From assembly GCF_000145235.1 (NCBI RefSeq), contig NC_014391.1:1550001-1614000 (forward strand): a DNA stretch of 64,000 nucleotides, written 5' to 3'. This stretch comes from Micromonospora aurantiaca ATCC 27029 (GTDB taxonomy: Bacteria; Actinomycetota; Actinomycetes; Mycobacteriales; Micromonosporaceae). The position numbers and the translations under genes are program-made. Below, in pieces: positions 28,201 to 36,839 of the stretch. The notes beneath the pieces were generated by a model. The model searched no databases. It was not told the origin of the DNA and was given only the letters and a program-made list of their open reading frames with translations. Every line of letters begins with the position of its first letter. The stretch's first letter is position 1.

Positions 28201-29914
28201 TGGCGCGGTCCCAGACCAGGCGGGGCCGCAGCTCGGCGAACGCGGTGGACGGATAACGCCCGGAGAGCATGTCGAGCACCGCGTGCAGCGCCGAGTCGGG
28301 CAGCTCCGCGAACGGCGCCGCCCGCCGGACCAGCACCGCCAGGTCGCCGAGCCGCCACGGCTCCAGCGCCACCATCGCCACGATCTGCTGGGCCAGCACG
28401 TCCAGCGGGTTGCGCGGGTAGTGCAGCTCCTCGATCGCCCCGGCGCCCATCCGCTCGGCCACCACAGTGCAGGAGAGCAGGTCGCCCCGGTGCTTGGGGA
28501 AGACGACGCCGCGCGAGACCGCGCCGACCTGGTGCCCGGCCCGGCCGACCCGTTGCAGCCCGGCCGCCACGCTCGGCGGCGCCTCGATCTGCACCACCAG
28601 GTCGACAGCGCCCATGTCGATGCCCAGCTCCAGGCTGGACGTGGCGACCACGGCGGGCAGCCGGCCGGACTTGAGCGCCTCCTCGATCTGCTTGCGCTCC
28701 TCCCGGGACACGCTGCCGTGGTGCGCCCGCGCGATCACCGCCGGCGCCCCGGCCGCCGCGCCGGACTGCGCCATCACCTCCGCCGGCTGCCGAGGCGCAC
28801 GCACCGGCCCGGCGCCGTCGCCGGCCGGCGGGCCGTCGGCGCCGGGCAGCAGATCGGATACGCGCACCGGCTCCCCGCCCCGGGCCACGCGGCTGCCCTC
28901 CGGGGCGGACGCCGCCTCGACCTCCTCGGCGGCCAGCTCGTTGAGGCGGGCGCAGAGGCGTTCGGCGCTGCGCCGGGAGTTGGTGAACACGATCGTGGAC
29001 CGGTGCGCACGGATCAGCGCGAACACGCGTTCCTCGACCGCCGGCCAGATCGAGGGGCGGCGGGGCGCGAGGCCGCCCAGGTCGTCCTCCGGCGGCTCCT
29101 GCTCGTCGAGGCGCGTCATGTCCTCCACCGGAACCTGGACGCTGACCTCGATGGTCTTGTTCGCCGGCGGCTGCACCACGTCGACCGGGCGCGCGCCGCC
29201 GAGGAAGCGGGCGCACACGTCGATCGGCCGGACGGTGGCGGACAGTCCGATCCGTTGCGCGGGCCGCTCCAGCAGCGCGTCGAGCCGTTCCAGGGACAGC
29301 GCCAGGTGCGCGCCGCGCTTGGTGCCGGCGACCGCGTGCACCTCGTCCACGATCACCGTGTCGACGCCGCGCAGCGAGTCGCGGGCGGCGGAGGTGAGCA
29401 GCAGGAACAGCGACTCGGGTGTGGTGATGAGGATGTCCGGCGGGGTGCGGGCGAAGGCCCGGCGCTCGTCGGCCGGGGTGTCGCCGGTCCGCATGCCGAC
29501 GGTGACGTCCGGCGGGACCAGGCCGAGCCGGGAGGCGGCCTGGCGGATGCCGGTGAGCGGGGCGCGCAGGTTGCGTTCCACGTCGACGGCGAGTGCCTTG
29601 AGCGGGCTGACGTAGAGCACCCGGCAGCGGCGCCGGGGATCGGCCGGCGGCGGCTCCTTGGCGAGCCGGTCGAGCGACCAGAGGAACGCCGCGAGCGTCT
29701 TGCCGGAGCCGGTCGGCGCGACGACGAGGGCGTTGCGGGCGGCGGCCACCGAGCGCCAGGCGCCCTCCTGGGCCGGGGTGGGCGCGGCGAAGGCCGCGGT
29801 GAACCACTCCCGGGTCGCCGCGCCGAACTCCGCCAGCACCCCGCCTGACCTGCCTGACCCGCCCGACCTGCCCGACCCGCCCGACCCGCCTGACGGGGTC
29901 ACCTCGTCCGCCAC
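25217..29914 (-). CDS. lhr: Large ATP-dependent helicase Lhr
   Basis: A superfamily 2 3'-5' DNA helicase of 1565 residues, the length of actinobacterial Lhr. The N-terminal RecA folds carry Walker A APTGSGKT (K72) and a DEVH box in VIVDEVHAVAGTKRG, followed by winged-helix and beta-barrel regions and the long Lhr-specific C-terminal domain. In mycobacteria Lhr is induced by DNA damage and works in repair. The GTG start at 29914 follows GGGAG. The first 25 residues are a GSGGSGRSGG-type low-complexity stretch encoded by imperfect tandem DNA repeats. The gene is single, with no partner nuclease adjacent. Confidence 0.95.
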   Translation of the reverse strand: MADEVTPSGGSGGSGRSGGSGRSGGVLAEFGAATREWFTAAFAAPTPAQEGAWRSVAAARNALVVAPTGSGKTLAAFLWSLDRLAKEPPPADPRRRCRVLYVSPLKALAVDVERNLRAPLTGIRQAASRLGLVPPDVTVGMRTGDTPADERRAFARTPPDILITTPESLFLLLTSAARDSLRGVDTVIVDEVHAVAGTKRGAHLALSLERLDALLERPAQRIGLSATVRPIDVCARFLGGARPVDVVQPPANKTIEVSVQVPVEDMTRLDEQEPPEDDLGGLAPRRPSIWPAVEERVFALIRAHRSTIVFTNSRRSAERLCARLNELAAEEVEAASAPEGSRVARGGEPVRVSDLLPGADGPPAGDGAGPVRAPRQPAEVMAQSGAAAGAPAVIARAHHGSVSREERKQIEEALKSGRLPAVVATSSLELGIDMGAVDLVVQIEAPPSVAAGLQRVGRAGHQVGAVSRGVVFPKHRGDLLSCTVVAERMGAGAIEELHYPRNPLDVLAQQIVAMVALEPWRLGDLAVLVRRAAPFAELPDSALHAVLDMLSGRYPSTAFAELRPRLVWDRATDVLTGRPGAQRLAVTSGGTIPDRGLFGVFLAGAERAARVGELDEEMVYESRVGDVFLLGSSSWRIEEITPDRVLVSPAPGQAARMPFWKGDQLGRPVELGRAIGARVRALLRQSDADAVAALRAGGLDDWAAGNLMNYLREQKAATRSLPDDRTVVVERFRDELGDWRLAVHSVLGARVNGPWALAIGRRLAERYGVDAQVMPSDDGIVVRLPDTAETPPGADVVVFEPDEIAQLVEESVGTSALFASRFRECAARSLLLPRRDPRRRQPLWQQRQRAAQLLDVAREYADFPVTLEAARECLQDVFDQPALGELMRDLAARKVRLVEVESERPSPFARSLLFGYVGAFLYEGDAPLAERRAAALALDSGLLGELLGRVDLRELLDPEVLAETARQLRWLTEQRRPRDPEDVVELLRVVGDLSSAELAERGVPESWTDELAAARRVLRVRIAGEDRWVVVEDAARLRDALGVALPVGVAEAYLAPVADPLADLVARYARTHGPFAAATCAARFGLGVFVVEQALRRLASGGRVVSGEFAPDTVGSQWCDAEVLRMLRRRSLAALRREIEPVPPRALAAFLPRWQQVGSSARGVEAVAAAVEQLQGVSVPASALERLVLPARVADYSPAQLDELCAGGEVVWAGAGAISGGDGWVTLAYADVAPLLLPPPEEALTLTPLHESVLDALADGQALFFRSLSDRVGATDDAALSGAVWDLVWAGHLTNDTLAPLRAALGAGGAHRSRPSAPRTRYRRPGRVALPSRGGPPTMAGRWSRLPDRDLDPTRRAAALADLLLERHGVVTRGAVVAEQVTGGFAGVYPVLSAMEERGAARRGYFVEGLGAAQFAVPGAVDRIRALADDTQGRGGPTVVLAATDPANPYGAALPWPERVVDSGDGAAPATGHRAGRKAGALVVLVGGDLVLYVERGGRTILSFTDDTDTLAAAGKALADAVHSGALGAISVERADGEAVHASPLRDALTAAGFRATPRGLRLRG

Positions 29915-30009
29915 GCTCCCATCCTGCCGCGCGGGTGTGACATCCGGCCCGCCGCCGGACCGTTCCGTCCCGCCCGCAGCAGCCCAAGAATGGAATGGGC
30001 GATTATTCC

Positions 30010-30026
30010 GTTAAGTCTTACTTAAC
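30010..30026. promoter_or_regulatory. GTTAAGT-CTT-ACTTAAC inverted repeat in AT-rich patch
   Basis: Seven-base arms with a 3-base spacer lie in the most AT-rich stretch of the window (about 30000-30060), upstream of a small gene and divergent from lhr. A downstream ACATAAAGT could be a -10 region. It is a candidate operator; no regulator is assigned. Confidence 0.45.
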
Positions 30027-30091
30027 TGCTTGCTTGTGGGCTGCAACATAAAGTAACTTCACTCGCGATGCGGCGTGGGGTGGAGGCGTGG

Positions 30092-30415
30092 ATGACCGTC
30101 GAGGAACGAGGCCTGGGCTCCGGAACCGACGTGCTTATCCGCAAGGTCGACAGTCGGCTGGCCGCGCTCCGCGCCGCGCTGCACGGTCCCGATCTGGAGC
30201 TGGCCGAGGAGCTGGCCGCGCGGCTGCGCGAGATGATCCTCGCGACCGCCCGGTCGAGTGCCGCCGACCGCGCCCGGGTCCGGGCCGCTGTGCACTACTT
30301 CGTCCAGCGCCGGGAGAGCCGGGACGCCCGGCTGCCGCTGCGCTCCCTGGTCGCCGCCCAGCGCGCCGTCGACCGCGCTGCCCGCCAGCTGGCCACCCCC
30401 AACGCCACCCCCTGA
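30092..30415 (+). CDS. Small helical protein, function unknown
   Basis: 107 residues from ATG 30092, which follows GTGGAGG; ATG 30068 would add eight residues. The sequence is charged and helical throughout (VLIRKVDSRLAALRAAL, LAEELAARLREMILATARS) with no membrane segment or cysteines. I do not recognise the family. It is transcribed away from lhr, has its own AT-rich upstream region with an inverted repeat, and is followed 40 bases later by a family B palindrome. Its codon use resembles its neighbours, so it looks like a real gene. Confidence 0.6.
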   Translation: MTVEERGLGSGTDVLIRKVDSRLAALRAALHGPDLELAEELAARLREMILATARSSAADRARVRAAVHYFVQRRESRDARLPLRSLVAAQRAVDRAARQLATPNATP

Positions 30416-30455
30416 CCCCACCCCTCCCACCGCCCCTCCTCACCCCCGCCACTTT

Positions 30456-30516
30456 GGTGATCAAGGAGTTTGCGGCGGATGCCGGCGCGTTCCCGGACAC
30501 GAACTCCTTGATCACC
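30456..30516. repeat. Inverted repeat, family B copy 3
   Basis: GGTGATCAAGGAGTT (from 30456) pairs with AACTCCTTGATCACC (ending 30516). The inner part has diverged from copies 1 and 2. It lies 40 bases after a gene stop, as copy 1 does. Confidence 0.85.
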
Positions 30517-30660
30517 GGGCGACGGGGCGGGCGCACGTCGGGTGGGCCGGTGAGGTGAGGGTGGGTTTTGGGGAAAACCGCCCGGTTCGGTGCCTCTGTG
30601 GCGTGTGATCGGTTGTGACACCAGCGTGTTCGCGCGCTGTCACCTCGACCGGGAGTACGC

Positions 30661-33495
30661 GTGCTCGTCCTGCTGATCGTGCACCTGGTGGCGGCGCTGC
30701 TCGCCCCGCTGCTGGTCCGCCGGTGGGGTCCGCGCGCCTGCCTGATGCTGGCGCTCGCCCCGGCCGCCACAGCGGTCTGGGCGGCGGCGCACACAGGGGC
30801 GGTACGCGACGGCGGCGCGGTGGTCGAGACGTACCCCTGGATCTCGCAGCTCCAGCTCGACGTGGCGCTGCGCGTCACGACGCTGTCCTGGCTGATGCTG
30901 CTGCTCGTCGGCGGCGTCGGCGCGCTGGTGCTGGTCTACTCCGCCCGCTACTTCCCGCCCGGGTCCACCGGGCTGGCCCGCTTCGCCGCCGTCATGGTCG
31001 CCTTCGCCGGGGCGATGCTCGGCCTCGTCGTCTCCGACGACCTGCTGCTGCTCTACGTGTTCTGGGAACTGACCACCGTCTTCTCGTACCTGCTCATCGG
31101 GCACGGCACCGAGCGCCGGTCCAGCCGGTGGGCCGCCGCGCAGGCGCTGACAGTGACGACGCTGGGCGGGCTGGCAATGCTCGTCGGGTTCCTGCTGCTC
31201 GGCCACCACGCCGGGGGCTACCGGTGGTCGGCGGTGGCGGCGGCGCCGCTGCCCGGCGGCGGGTACCTGGTCGTCGCCGTGCTGCTGATCCTCGCCGGGG
31301 CGCTGGCGAAGTCCGCGGTGTTCCCGTTCAACGCCTGGCTGCCGGTGGCGATGGCCGCCCCGACGCCGGTGAGCGCGTACCTGCACGCGGCGGCGATGGT
31401 GAAGGCCGGCATCTTCCTCATCGGACTGCTCGGCCCGGTGCTCGCCCCGGTCGACGGGTGGCGGCCGGTCACCGTGGTCGCCGGACTGGTCACGCTCGTC
31501 ATCGGCGGCTGGGCGGCGCTGCGGCAGACCGACCTGAAGCTGCTGCTGGCGTACGGGACGGTCAGCCAGCTCGGCCTGCTCACAGTGGTGTTCGGCGCGG
31601 GCACCCCGAAGGCGGCGCTGGCCGGGGTGGCGATGCTGGCGGCACACGCCCTGTTCAAGGCGGCACTGTTCCTGGTCGTCGGCATCCTCGACCACGAGGC
31701 CGGCACCCGTGACCTGCGGGAGCTGTCCGGGGTCAGGCGGACCGCGCCGGTGCTGGCCGTCGTCGCCACGCTGGCCGCCGCCTCGATGGCCGGGGTGCCG
31801 CCGCTGCTCGGGTTCGTCGGGAAGGAGGCGGCGCTCGCCGCGTTCACCGGTGATCCGCTGGTGCTGACCGTGCTGGTGGTGGGCAGCGCGCTCACCGTCG
31901 CGTACAGCATCCGGTTCCTCTGGGGCGCGTTCGGCACCCGGCCCGGCACGCCGGACACCGAGCTGGCCCGCCCACCCGCCGCGATGCTCGTACCCCCGGC
32001 GCTGCTCGCCGTGGCCGGGCTCGCCGCCGGTCCGGCGGCCGGGTGGCTGAGCGGCCTGTTCGAGCCGTACGCCGAGCTGTTCGGACCGGTCGAGGAGCAC
32101 CTGGCGCTCTGGCACGGACCCACGGCGGCGCTCGGCCTGTCCGCCCTCGTGCTGGCCGGCGGTGTGGTGCTGCACCTGGTCCGCGGCCCGCTGGCGCCCG
32201 CGCTGGCCCGGCTGCGCTCGCCGGTGGGCGGCAACCAGGGGTACGAGTGGGTGACGCACGCCTTCGACCGGCTCGCCATCGAGGTCACCGGCGCCACCCA
32301 GCGCGGCTCGCTGCCGCAGTACCTCGGCACGGTGCTGCTCGTGCTGGTGTTCGTGCCGGGCGGGGCGATGATCGCCACCACGCCGTGGCGGGTCGACCTG
32401 GCGCCCTGGGACAACCCGGCCCAGCTCGTGGTCTGCGTGGTGATCGCGGTCGCCGCGCTGCTCGCGGTCGGCGCGCGCCGCCGGCTCACCGCGATGCTGC
32501 TCGTCGGCGTGACCGGCTACGGCACCGCGATGATGTTCGTCCTCTACGGCGCGCCGGACGTGGCACTGACCCAGTTCCTGGTGGAGACCGCGACGATCGC
32601 CGTGTTCGTGCTGGTGCTGCGGCGGCTGCCGGAGCGGTTCTCGGCGCGGCCGCTGCGCCGCAGCCGCTGGGTCCGGCGCGGCATCGGGATCGCCGCCGGT
32701 GTGGTGATGGCCGGTCTGGCGCTGGCCGCGGCCGGGGCACGGCGGGCGCCGTCGATCTCTGCCGACTTCCCGGACCTGGCCTTGATCGAGGGGTACGGCC
32801 GCAACGTCGTGAACGTGACGCTCGTCGACATCCGGGCCTGGGACACGATGGGGGAGATCTCGGTGCTCGTGGTGACCGCGACCGGCGTGGCCAGCCTGAT
32901 CTACGAGCGTTCCCGCACCGGGCCACGGCCCCGCCGTCCCCCACCGGCCGCGTTGCGCGCCGGGGACCGGCGCACGGTGTGGCTGCGCGGCGGGCAGACG
33001 CTGCCGGAACGGCGGCGCTCGATCGTGTTCGAGGTGGTCACCCGGCTGATCTTCCACACCGTCCTGATCTTCTCGCTGTTCCTGCTCTTCTCCGGGCACA
33101 ACGCCCCCGGCGGCGGCTTCTCCGGCGGGCTCGTCGCCGGCCTCGCGCTGGCCCTGCGCTACCTGGCCGGCGGCCGGTACGAGCTGGCCGAGGCGGCGCC
33201 GGTCGGGGCCGGCACCGTGCTCGGCGCGGGCCTGGGCATCTCGGTCGGCAGCGGCGTGCTCGGCCTGGCGCTCACCGGTGAGGTGCTCCAGAGCGTCAAG
33301 GTCAACCTGTGGCTGCCGGTGGTCGGCGACTTCTACCTGGTCACGTCGCTGTTCTTCGACATCGGCGTGTACCTGGTGGTGGTCGGGCTGGTGCTCGACA
33401 TCCTGCGGAGCCTGGGCGCCGAGGTGGACCGGCACGTGGAGGCGGCGGGCGAGGCGGGGCGCAGGTTGGTCGTCCAGCGCGAGGGTCAGTCATGA
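30661..33495 (+). CDS. mrpA: Na+/H+ antiporter subunit A with fused subunit B domain
   Basis: Main membrane subunit of the Mrp antiporter, related to complex I NuoL/NuoM. 944 residues. The proton-channel helices carry the conserved Glu in VFWELTTVFSYLLIGHG and Lys in LAKSAVFPFNAWLPVAM. The MbhE-like segment is followed, from about residue 785, by a complete MrpB module (VFEVVTRLIFHTVLIFSLFL, GHNAPGGGFSGGLVAGL), so no separate mrpB is needed. GTG 30661 follows CGGGAG. It heads the A(B)-C-D-E-F-G operon and overlaps mrpC by 4 bases. The complex exports Na+ and helps pH homeostasis. Confidence 0.95.
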   Translation: MLVLLIVHLVAALLAPLLVRRWGPRACLMLALAPAATAVWAAAHTGAVRDGGAVVETYPWISQLQLDVALRVTTLSWLMLLLVGGVGALVLVYSARYFPPGSTGLARFAAVMVAFAGAMLGLVVSDDLLLLYVFWELTTVFSYLLIGHGTERRSSRWAAAQALTVTTLGGLAMLVGFLLLGHHAGGYRWSAVAAAPLPGGGYLVVAVLLILAGALAKSAVFPFNAWLPVAMAAPTPVSAYLHAAAMVKAGIFLIGLLGPVLAPVDGWRPVTVVAGLVTLVIGGWAALRQTDLKLLLAYGTVSQLGLLTVVFGAGTPKAALAGVAMLAAHALFKAALFLVVGILDHEAGTRDLRELSGVRRTAPVLAVVATLAAASMAGVPPLLGFVGKEAALAAFTGDPLVLTVLVVGSALTVAYSIRFLWGAFGTRPGTPDTELARPPAAMLVPPALLAVAGLAAGPAAGWLSGLFEPYAELFGPVEEHLALWHGPTAALGLSALVLAGGVVLHLVRGPLAPALARLRSPVGGNQGYEWVTHAFDRLAIEVTGATQRGSLPQYLGTVLLVLVFVPGGAMIATTPWRVDLAPWDNPAQLVVCVVIAVAALLAVGARRRLTAMLLVGVTGYGTAMMFVLYGAPDVALTQFLVETATIAVFVLVLRRLPERFSARPLRRSRWVRRGIGIAAGVVMAGLALAAAGARRAPSISADFPDLALIEGYGRNVVNVTLVDIRAWDTMGEISVLVVTATGVASLIYERSRTGPRPRRPPPAALRAGDRRTVWLRGGQTLPERRRSIVFEVVTRLIFHTVLIFSLFLLFSGHNAPGGGFSGGLVAGLALALRYLAGGRYELAEAAPVGAGTVLGAGLGISVGSGVLGLALTGEVLQSVKVNLWLPVVGDFYLVTSLFFDIGVYLVVVGLVLDILRSLGAEVDRHVEAAGEAGRRLVVQREGQS

Positions 33496-33974
33496 CGCGC
33501 GGTGCGGCCGGGCCGACGCTGGTGCTGGTGCTGGCGGTCGGGGTGCTCGTCGCCGCCGGTGTCACGCTGCTGCTGGAACGCAGCCTGACCCGGATCCTGC
33601 TCGGCATCATCCTGCTCGGCAACGGCGTGAACCTGCTCATCCTGCTCGGCGGGCGGTCCGGCGCCGCCCCGCTCGTCGGTTCCACCTCGCAGGGCGAGAT
33701 GAGCGACGCGCTGCCGCAGGCCATGGTGCTCACCGCCGTGGTGATCACGTTCGGGCTGACCGCGTTCCTGCTCGCTGTCGCCTACCGGAGCTGGTACACC
33801 AGCGGCGACGACGAGGTGCAGGACGACCTGGAGGACCGGCAGATCGTCCGGCTCGCCGAGAGCAACGAGGTGTCCACGGCCGACCTCGGCGGCGAGGGCC
33901 CGGACGAGGACCCGGAACAGGTCGACCCGGAGCCGGCGCGCCGCCGGCTGCACCGGGACGGTGAGAAACCATGA
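33492..33974 (+). CDS. mrpC: Na+/H+ antiporter subunit C
   Basis: A NuoK-like three-helix subunit of 160 residues: the LVLVLAVGVLVAAGVTLLL helix, the GIILLGNGVNLLILLGG motif typical of MrpC, and ALPQAMVLTAVVITFGLTAFLLAV. An acidic soluble tail of about 50 residues follows (DDEVQDDLEDRQ), longer than in Bacillus. The ATG overlaps the mrpA stop as ATGA, and the stop overlaps the mrpD start the same way, so translation is coupled along the operon. Confidence 0.94.
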   Translation: MTRGAAGPTLVLVLAVGVLVAAGVTLLLERSLTRILLGIILLGNGVNLLILLGGRSGAAPLVGSTSQGEMSDALPQAMVLTAVVITFGLTAFLLAVAYRSWYTSGDDEVQDDLEDRQIVRLAESNEVSTADLGGEGPDEDPEQVDPEPARRRLHRDGEKP

Positions 33975-35476
33975 GCGCCCTCGTCCCGCTGCCGGTGGTG
34001 GTGCCGCTGCTCGGCGCGGCGCTCACCCTCCTGCTGTCCGGCCGCCCCCGCCTGCAGCGGTCGATCAGCGTGCTCTGCCTGTCCAGCGTCCTGGTGGTGG
34101 CGGCGGTGCTGCTGGTGCAGGCGTACCGGTTCGGGCCGGTGGTGGTGCAGGTGGGCGGCTGGCCGGCGCCGGTGGGCATCGTGCTGGTGGCGGACCAGCT
34201 GGCGGCGCTGATGGTGCTCGTCTCCTCGGCGGTGACGCTGTGCGTGCTGCTCTACTCGATCGGCCAGGGCCGGGGGGAGACCGGGGAGACCGCGCCGGTG
34301 AGCATCTTCCACCCCACGTACCTGGTGCTGACCGCGGGCGTGACGAACGCCTTCCTGGCCGGGGACCTGTTCAACCTGTTCGTCGGCTTCGAGATCCTGC
34401 TGGCCGCGAGCTTCGTGCTGATCACGCTGGGCGGCACCGAGGTGCGGTTGCGGACCGGATCGACGTACGTGGTGGTCAGCATCCTGTCGTCGCTGCTGTT
34501 CCTGTCCGCCGTGGGGCTGGTGTACGCGGCCACCGGCACGCTGAACATGGCGCAGCTCGCCGGCCGGCTGGACGCGCTGCCGTCCGGCGTACGCCTGACC
34601 CTGCAACTGACGCTGCTGCTCGCGTTCGGGATCAAGGCGGCGGTGTTCCCGCTGTCGGCGTGGCTGCCGGACAGCTACCCGACCGCGCCCGCCCCGGTCA
34701 CGGCGGTCTTCGCCGGCCTGCTCACCAAGGTCGGCGTGTACGCGATCATCCGCACGGAGACGCTGCTGTTCCCCGGCGGCCAGGTCGCCACGCTGCTGAT
34801 GGTGGTGGCCGGGCTGACCATGGTGGTCGGCATCCTCGGCGCGGTGGCCCAGTCGGACCTGAAGCGGCTGCTGTCCTTCACGCTCGTCAGCCACATCGGC
34901 TACATGATCTTCGGGGTGGCGCTGAGCAGCGTCGCCGGCCTGTCCGGGGCGATCTTCTACGTGGTGCACCACATCACCATCCAGACCACGCTGTTCCTGG
35001 TCGCCGGCCTGGTCGAGGAACGCGCCGGCAGCACCGACCTGCGCCGGATCGGCGGCCTGGCGCGGATCGCCCCGATGCTCGGCGTGCTCTTCTTCGTCCC
35101 CGCGATGAACCTCGCCGGCATCCCGCCGTTCTCCGGCTTCCTCGGCAAACTCGGCCTGCTCCAGGCCGGCGTGGCCGCAGGCGGGACGCTGCCCGCCGTG
35201 CTGGTCGCGGCCGGCACGCTGACCAGCCTGCTCACGCTCTACGCGGCCTCCCGGGTGTGGAACATCGCGTTCTGGCGGGCGCCCCGGCTGGCCACCACCA
35301 ACCCGCCGGCCCGGCTGCCCGGAATGATGGTCGGGGCCACCACCGCCCTGGTGGCGCTGGGCGTGCTGTTCACGCTGGCGGCCGGGCCGCTGTTCCAGGT
35401 CACCGCGGACGCGGCCACCGACCTGCGCGAGCGCACCCCGTACGTGCGGGCGGTCCTGCCCCGGGACGTGCCGTGA
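33971..35476 (+). CDS. mrpD: Na+/H+ antiporter subunit D
   Basis: A NuoN/NuoM-like proton-translocating subunit of 501 residues with about 14 membrane helices. Conserved channel residues are visible: Glu in FEILLAASFVLITLGG and Lys in GIKAAVFPLSAWLPDSYPTA, plus Lys in LLTKVGVYAIIR. It lies between mrpC and mrpE with 4-base overlaps on both sides. With MrpA it forms the paired antiporter-like core of the complex. Confidence 0.95.
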   Translation: MSALVPLPVVVPLLGAALTLLLSGRPRLQRSISVLCLSSVLVVAAVLLVQAYRFGPVVVQVGGWPAPVGIVLVADQLAALMVLVSSAVTLCVLLYSIGQGRGETGETAPVSIFHPTYLVLTAGVTNAFLAGDLFNLFVGFEILLAASFVLITLGGTEVRLRTGSTYVVVSILSSLLFLSAVGLVYAATGTLNMAQLAGRLDALPSGVRLTLQLTLLLAFGIKAAVFPLSAWLPDSYPTAPAPVTAVFAGLLTKVGVYAIIRTETLLFPGGQVATLLMVVAGLTMVVGILGAVAQSDLKRLLSFTLVSHIGYMIFGVALSSVAGLSGAIFYVVHHITIQTTLFLVAGLVEERAGSTDLRRIGGLARIAPMLGVLFFVPAMNLAGIPPFSGFLGKLGLLQAGVAAGGTLPAVLVAAGTLTSLLTLYAASRVWNIAFWRAPRLATTNPPARLPGMMVGATTALVALGVLFTLAAGPLFQVTADAATDLRERTPYVRAVLPRDVP

Positions 35477-36123
35477 CCGACGACCTGCCCCCGGGCGGGG
35501 GCGCGACCGGTGATCCCGCCGGCGTACCCCGTGCGGCGCCCGCCCCGGACGCGCCGGTGCCGACCGTCGGGCGGGGCGGGCGGCGGCGGGACCAGGCGGT
35601 CGCGCTCGGCTGGCTGGTCGTCGCCTGGATGCTGCTGTGGGGCGACGTGTCCTGGGGCAACCTGGTCGCCGGCCTGGTGATCGGTGTGGCGGTGCTGCTG
35701 TTCTTCCCGCTGCCGCCGGTCACGTTCGGTGGCCGGGTACGCCCCCGCGCGCTGCTGGTGTTCGCTGCGACGTTCGTCGCGGAGCTGGTCAGCGCCAGCG
35801 TGCACGTGGCAGCCGTGGCGCTGCGCTTCGGCTACCGCCCGCGCGGCGCGATCATCGCGGTGCCGCTGCGCGTACGTACCGATCTCAACCTGGCGCTCAC
35901 CGCCGAGGTGATCTCGCTGGTGCCGGGCACGCTGATCCTCGACGTCGACCGGGCCGCAGGCGTGCTCTACGTGCACGTGCTCGACGTACGCGGACCCGAC
36001 GACCTGGCCGAGAGCCGCCAGCGCGTGCTCGCCGTCGAACGGCGCATCGTCCGCGCCATCGGATCTCCCGACGAGGTACGCCGGCTCGACCTCGAACCCG
36101 CCGAACGGAGGAACCATCAGTGA
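35473..36123 (+). CDS. mrpE: Na+/H+ antiporter subunit E
   Basis: 216 residues from GTG 35473, which overlaps the mrpD stop. A proline-rich N-terminal extension of about 45 residues precedes the membrane part (VALGWLVVAWMLLWGDVSWGN). The conserved MrpE region VPLRVRTDLNLALTAEVI and SLVPGTLILDVD is intact. The extension is longer than in Bacillus, and its role is unclear. MrpE is needed for assembly of the full antiporter complex. The stop overlaps mrpF. Confidence 0.93.
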   Translation: MTDDLPPGGGATGDPAGVPRAAPAPDAPVPTVGRGGRRRDQAVALGWLVVAWMLLWGDVSWGNLVAGLVIGVAVLLFFPLPPVTFGGRVRPRALLVFAATFVAELVSASVHVAAVALRFGYRPRGAIIAVPLRVRTDLNLALTAEVISLVPGTLILDVDRAAGVLYVHVLDVRGPDDLAESRQRVLAVERRIVRAIGSPDEVRRLDLEPAERRNHQ

Positions 36124-36383
36124 CAGTCCTGCTCGCCGTCGCGTTGACCGTGCTGCTCTCGGCCACCGCGCTGCTCGCCCTGGCCCGGATCTACCGGGGC
36201 CCGTCCCTGCTCGACCGGGTCGTCGGCGCCGACCTGCTGCTGTCGGCGATGCTCGCCGCGGTGGGGGCGGAGGCCGCTGTGAACCGGCACGCCACCACGC
36301 TGCCCGTGCTGGTGGTGCTCTCGCTGCTCGGCTTCATCGGTTCGGTGTCGCTGGTGCGCTTCGCGGTCCGGGCTGAAGCGTGA
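36120..36383 (+). CDS. mrpF: Na+/H+ antiporter subunit F
   Basis: An 87-residue, three-helix subunit with the family motif ARIYRGPSLLDRVVGADLL and a terminal LGFIGSVSLVRFAVR. The GTG start overlaps the mrpE stop by 4 bases. Its length is typical for MrpF, and it is part of the membrane complex only. Confidence 0.93.
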   Translation: MTVLLAVALTVLLSATALLALARIYRGPSLLDRVVGADLLLSAMLAAVGAEAAVNRHATTLPVLVVLSLLGFIGSVSLVRFAVRAEA

Positions 36384-36441
36384 GCGCGAGGAGTGAGCCG
36401 GTTCTGCGAGCCCCGCAGTCGCGAACGGAAGGAGGCTCGGC

Positions 36442-36771
36442 ATGAGCGCCGTCGCGGACTGGGTCGGTGGGGTGCTGCTGCTGGTCGGGGCGGTGCTGGC
36501 CCTGGTCGCCGGCATCGGGCTGGTGCGCTTCCCGGACGTGCTGGACCGGATGCACGCGGCCACCAAGCCGCAGGTGCTGGGCGTCCTGCTGCTGCTGGCC
36601 GGGCTGGCGCTGCGTCTGCGTACCCCCTCGGATCTGGGCATGCTGGTCCTGGTGGCGATCTTCCAGCTCTCCACCGCGCCGGTGGCCGCGCAGATGATCG
36701 GACGGGCCGCGTACCGTTCCGGGCGGGTCGACCGGACGCTGCTGGACGCCGACGAGCTGGCCGGACGCTGA
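36442..36771 (+). CDS. mrpG: Na+/H+ antiporter subunit G
   Basis: A 109-residue, three-helix NuoJ-related subunit: GIGLVRFPDVLDRMHAATKP is the signature segment, followed by LGVLLLLAGLALRL and a helix in MLVLVAIFQLSTAPVAAQMI. It has its own AAGGAGG ribosome site and lies 58 bases after mrpF, the only non-overlapping junction in the operon. It closes the antiporter operon; no terminator was obvious directly after it. Confidence 0.93.
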   Translation: MSAVADWVGGVLLLVGAVLALVAGIGLVRFPDVLDRMHAATKPQVLGVLLLLAGLALRLRTPSDLGMLVLVAIFQLSTAPVAAQMIGRAAYRSGRVDRTLLDADELAGR

Positions 36772-36824
36772 ACCGGACGTGCGGGAGGCTTCCCGGCACC
36801 CTCAGCGAACGTCCAGCGGGTACC

Positions 36825-36832
36825 GATAAAAT
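36825..36832 (+). promoter_or_regulatory. -10-like element GATAAAAT
   Basis: GATAAAAT matches the TAnnnT core of actinobacterial -10 elements. Its distance predicts transcription starting at or near A36840, which is the first base of an ATG, so the transcript may be leaderless. The -35 region is weak. Confidence 0.5.
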
Positions 36833-36839
36833 GGGCCGC

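Noticed and set aside
25190..29848. 1552-codon open frame antisense to lhr
   Set aside because: Lhr on the other strand is full length with all motifs; the antisense product is low-complexity Arg/Gly/Ala.
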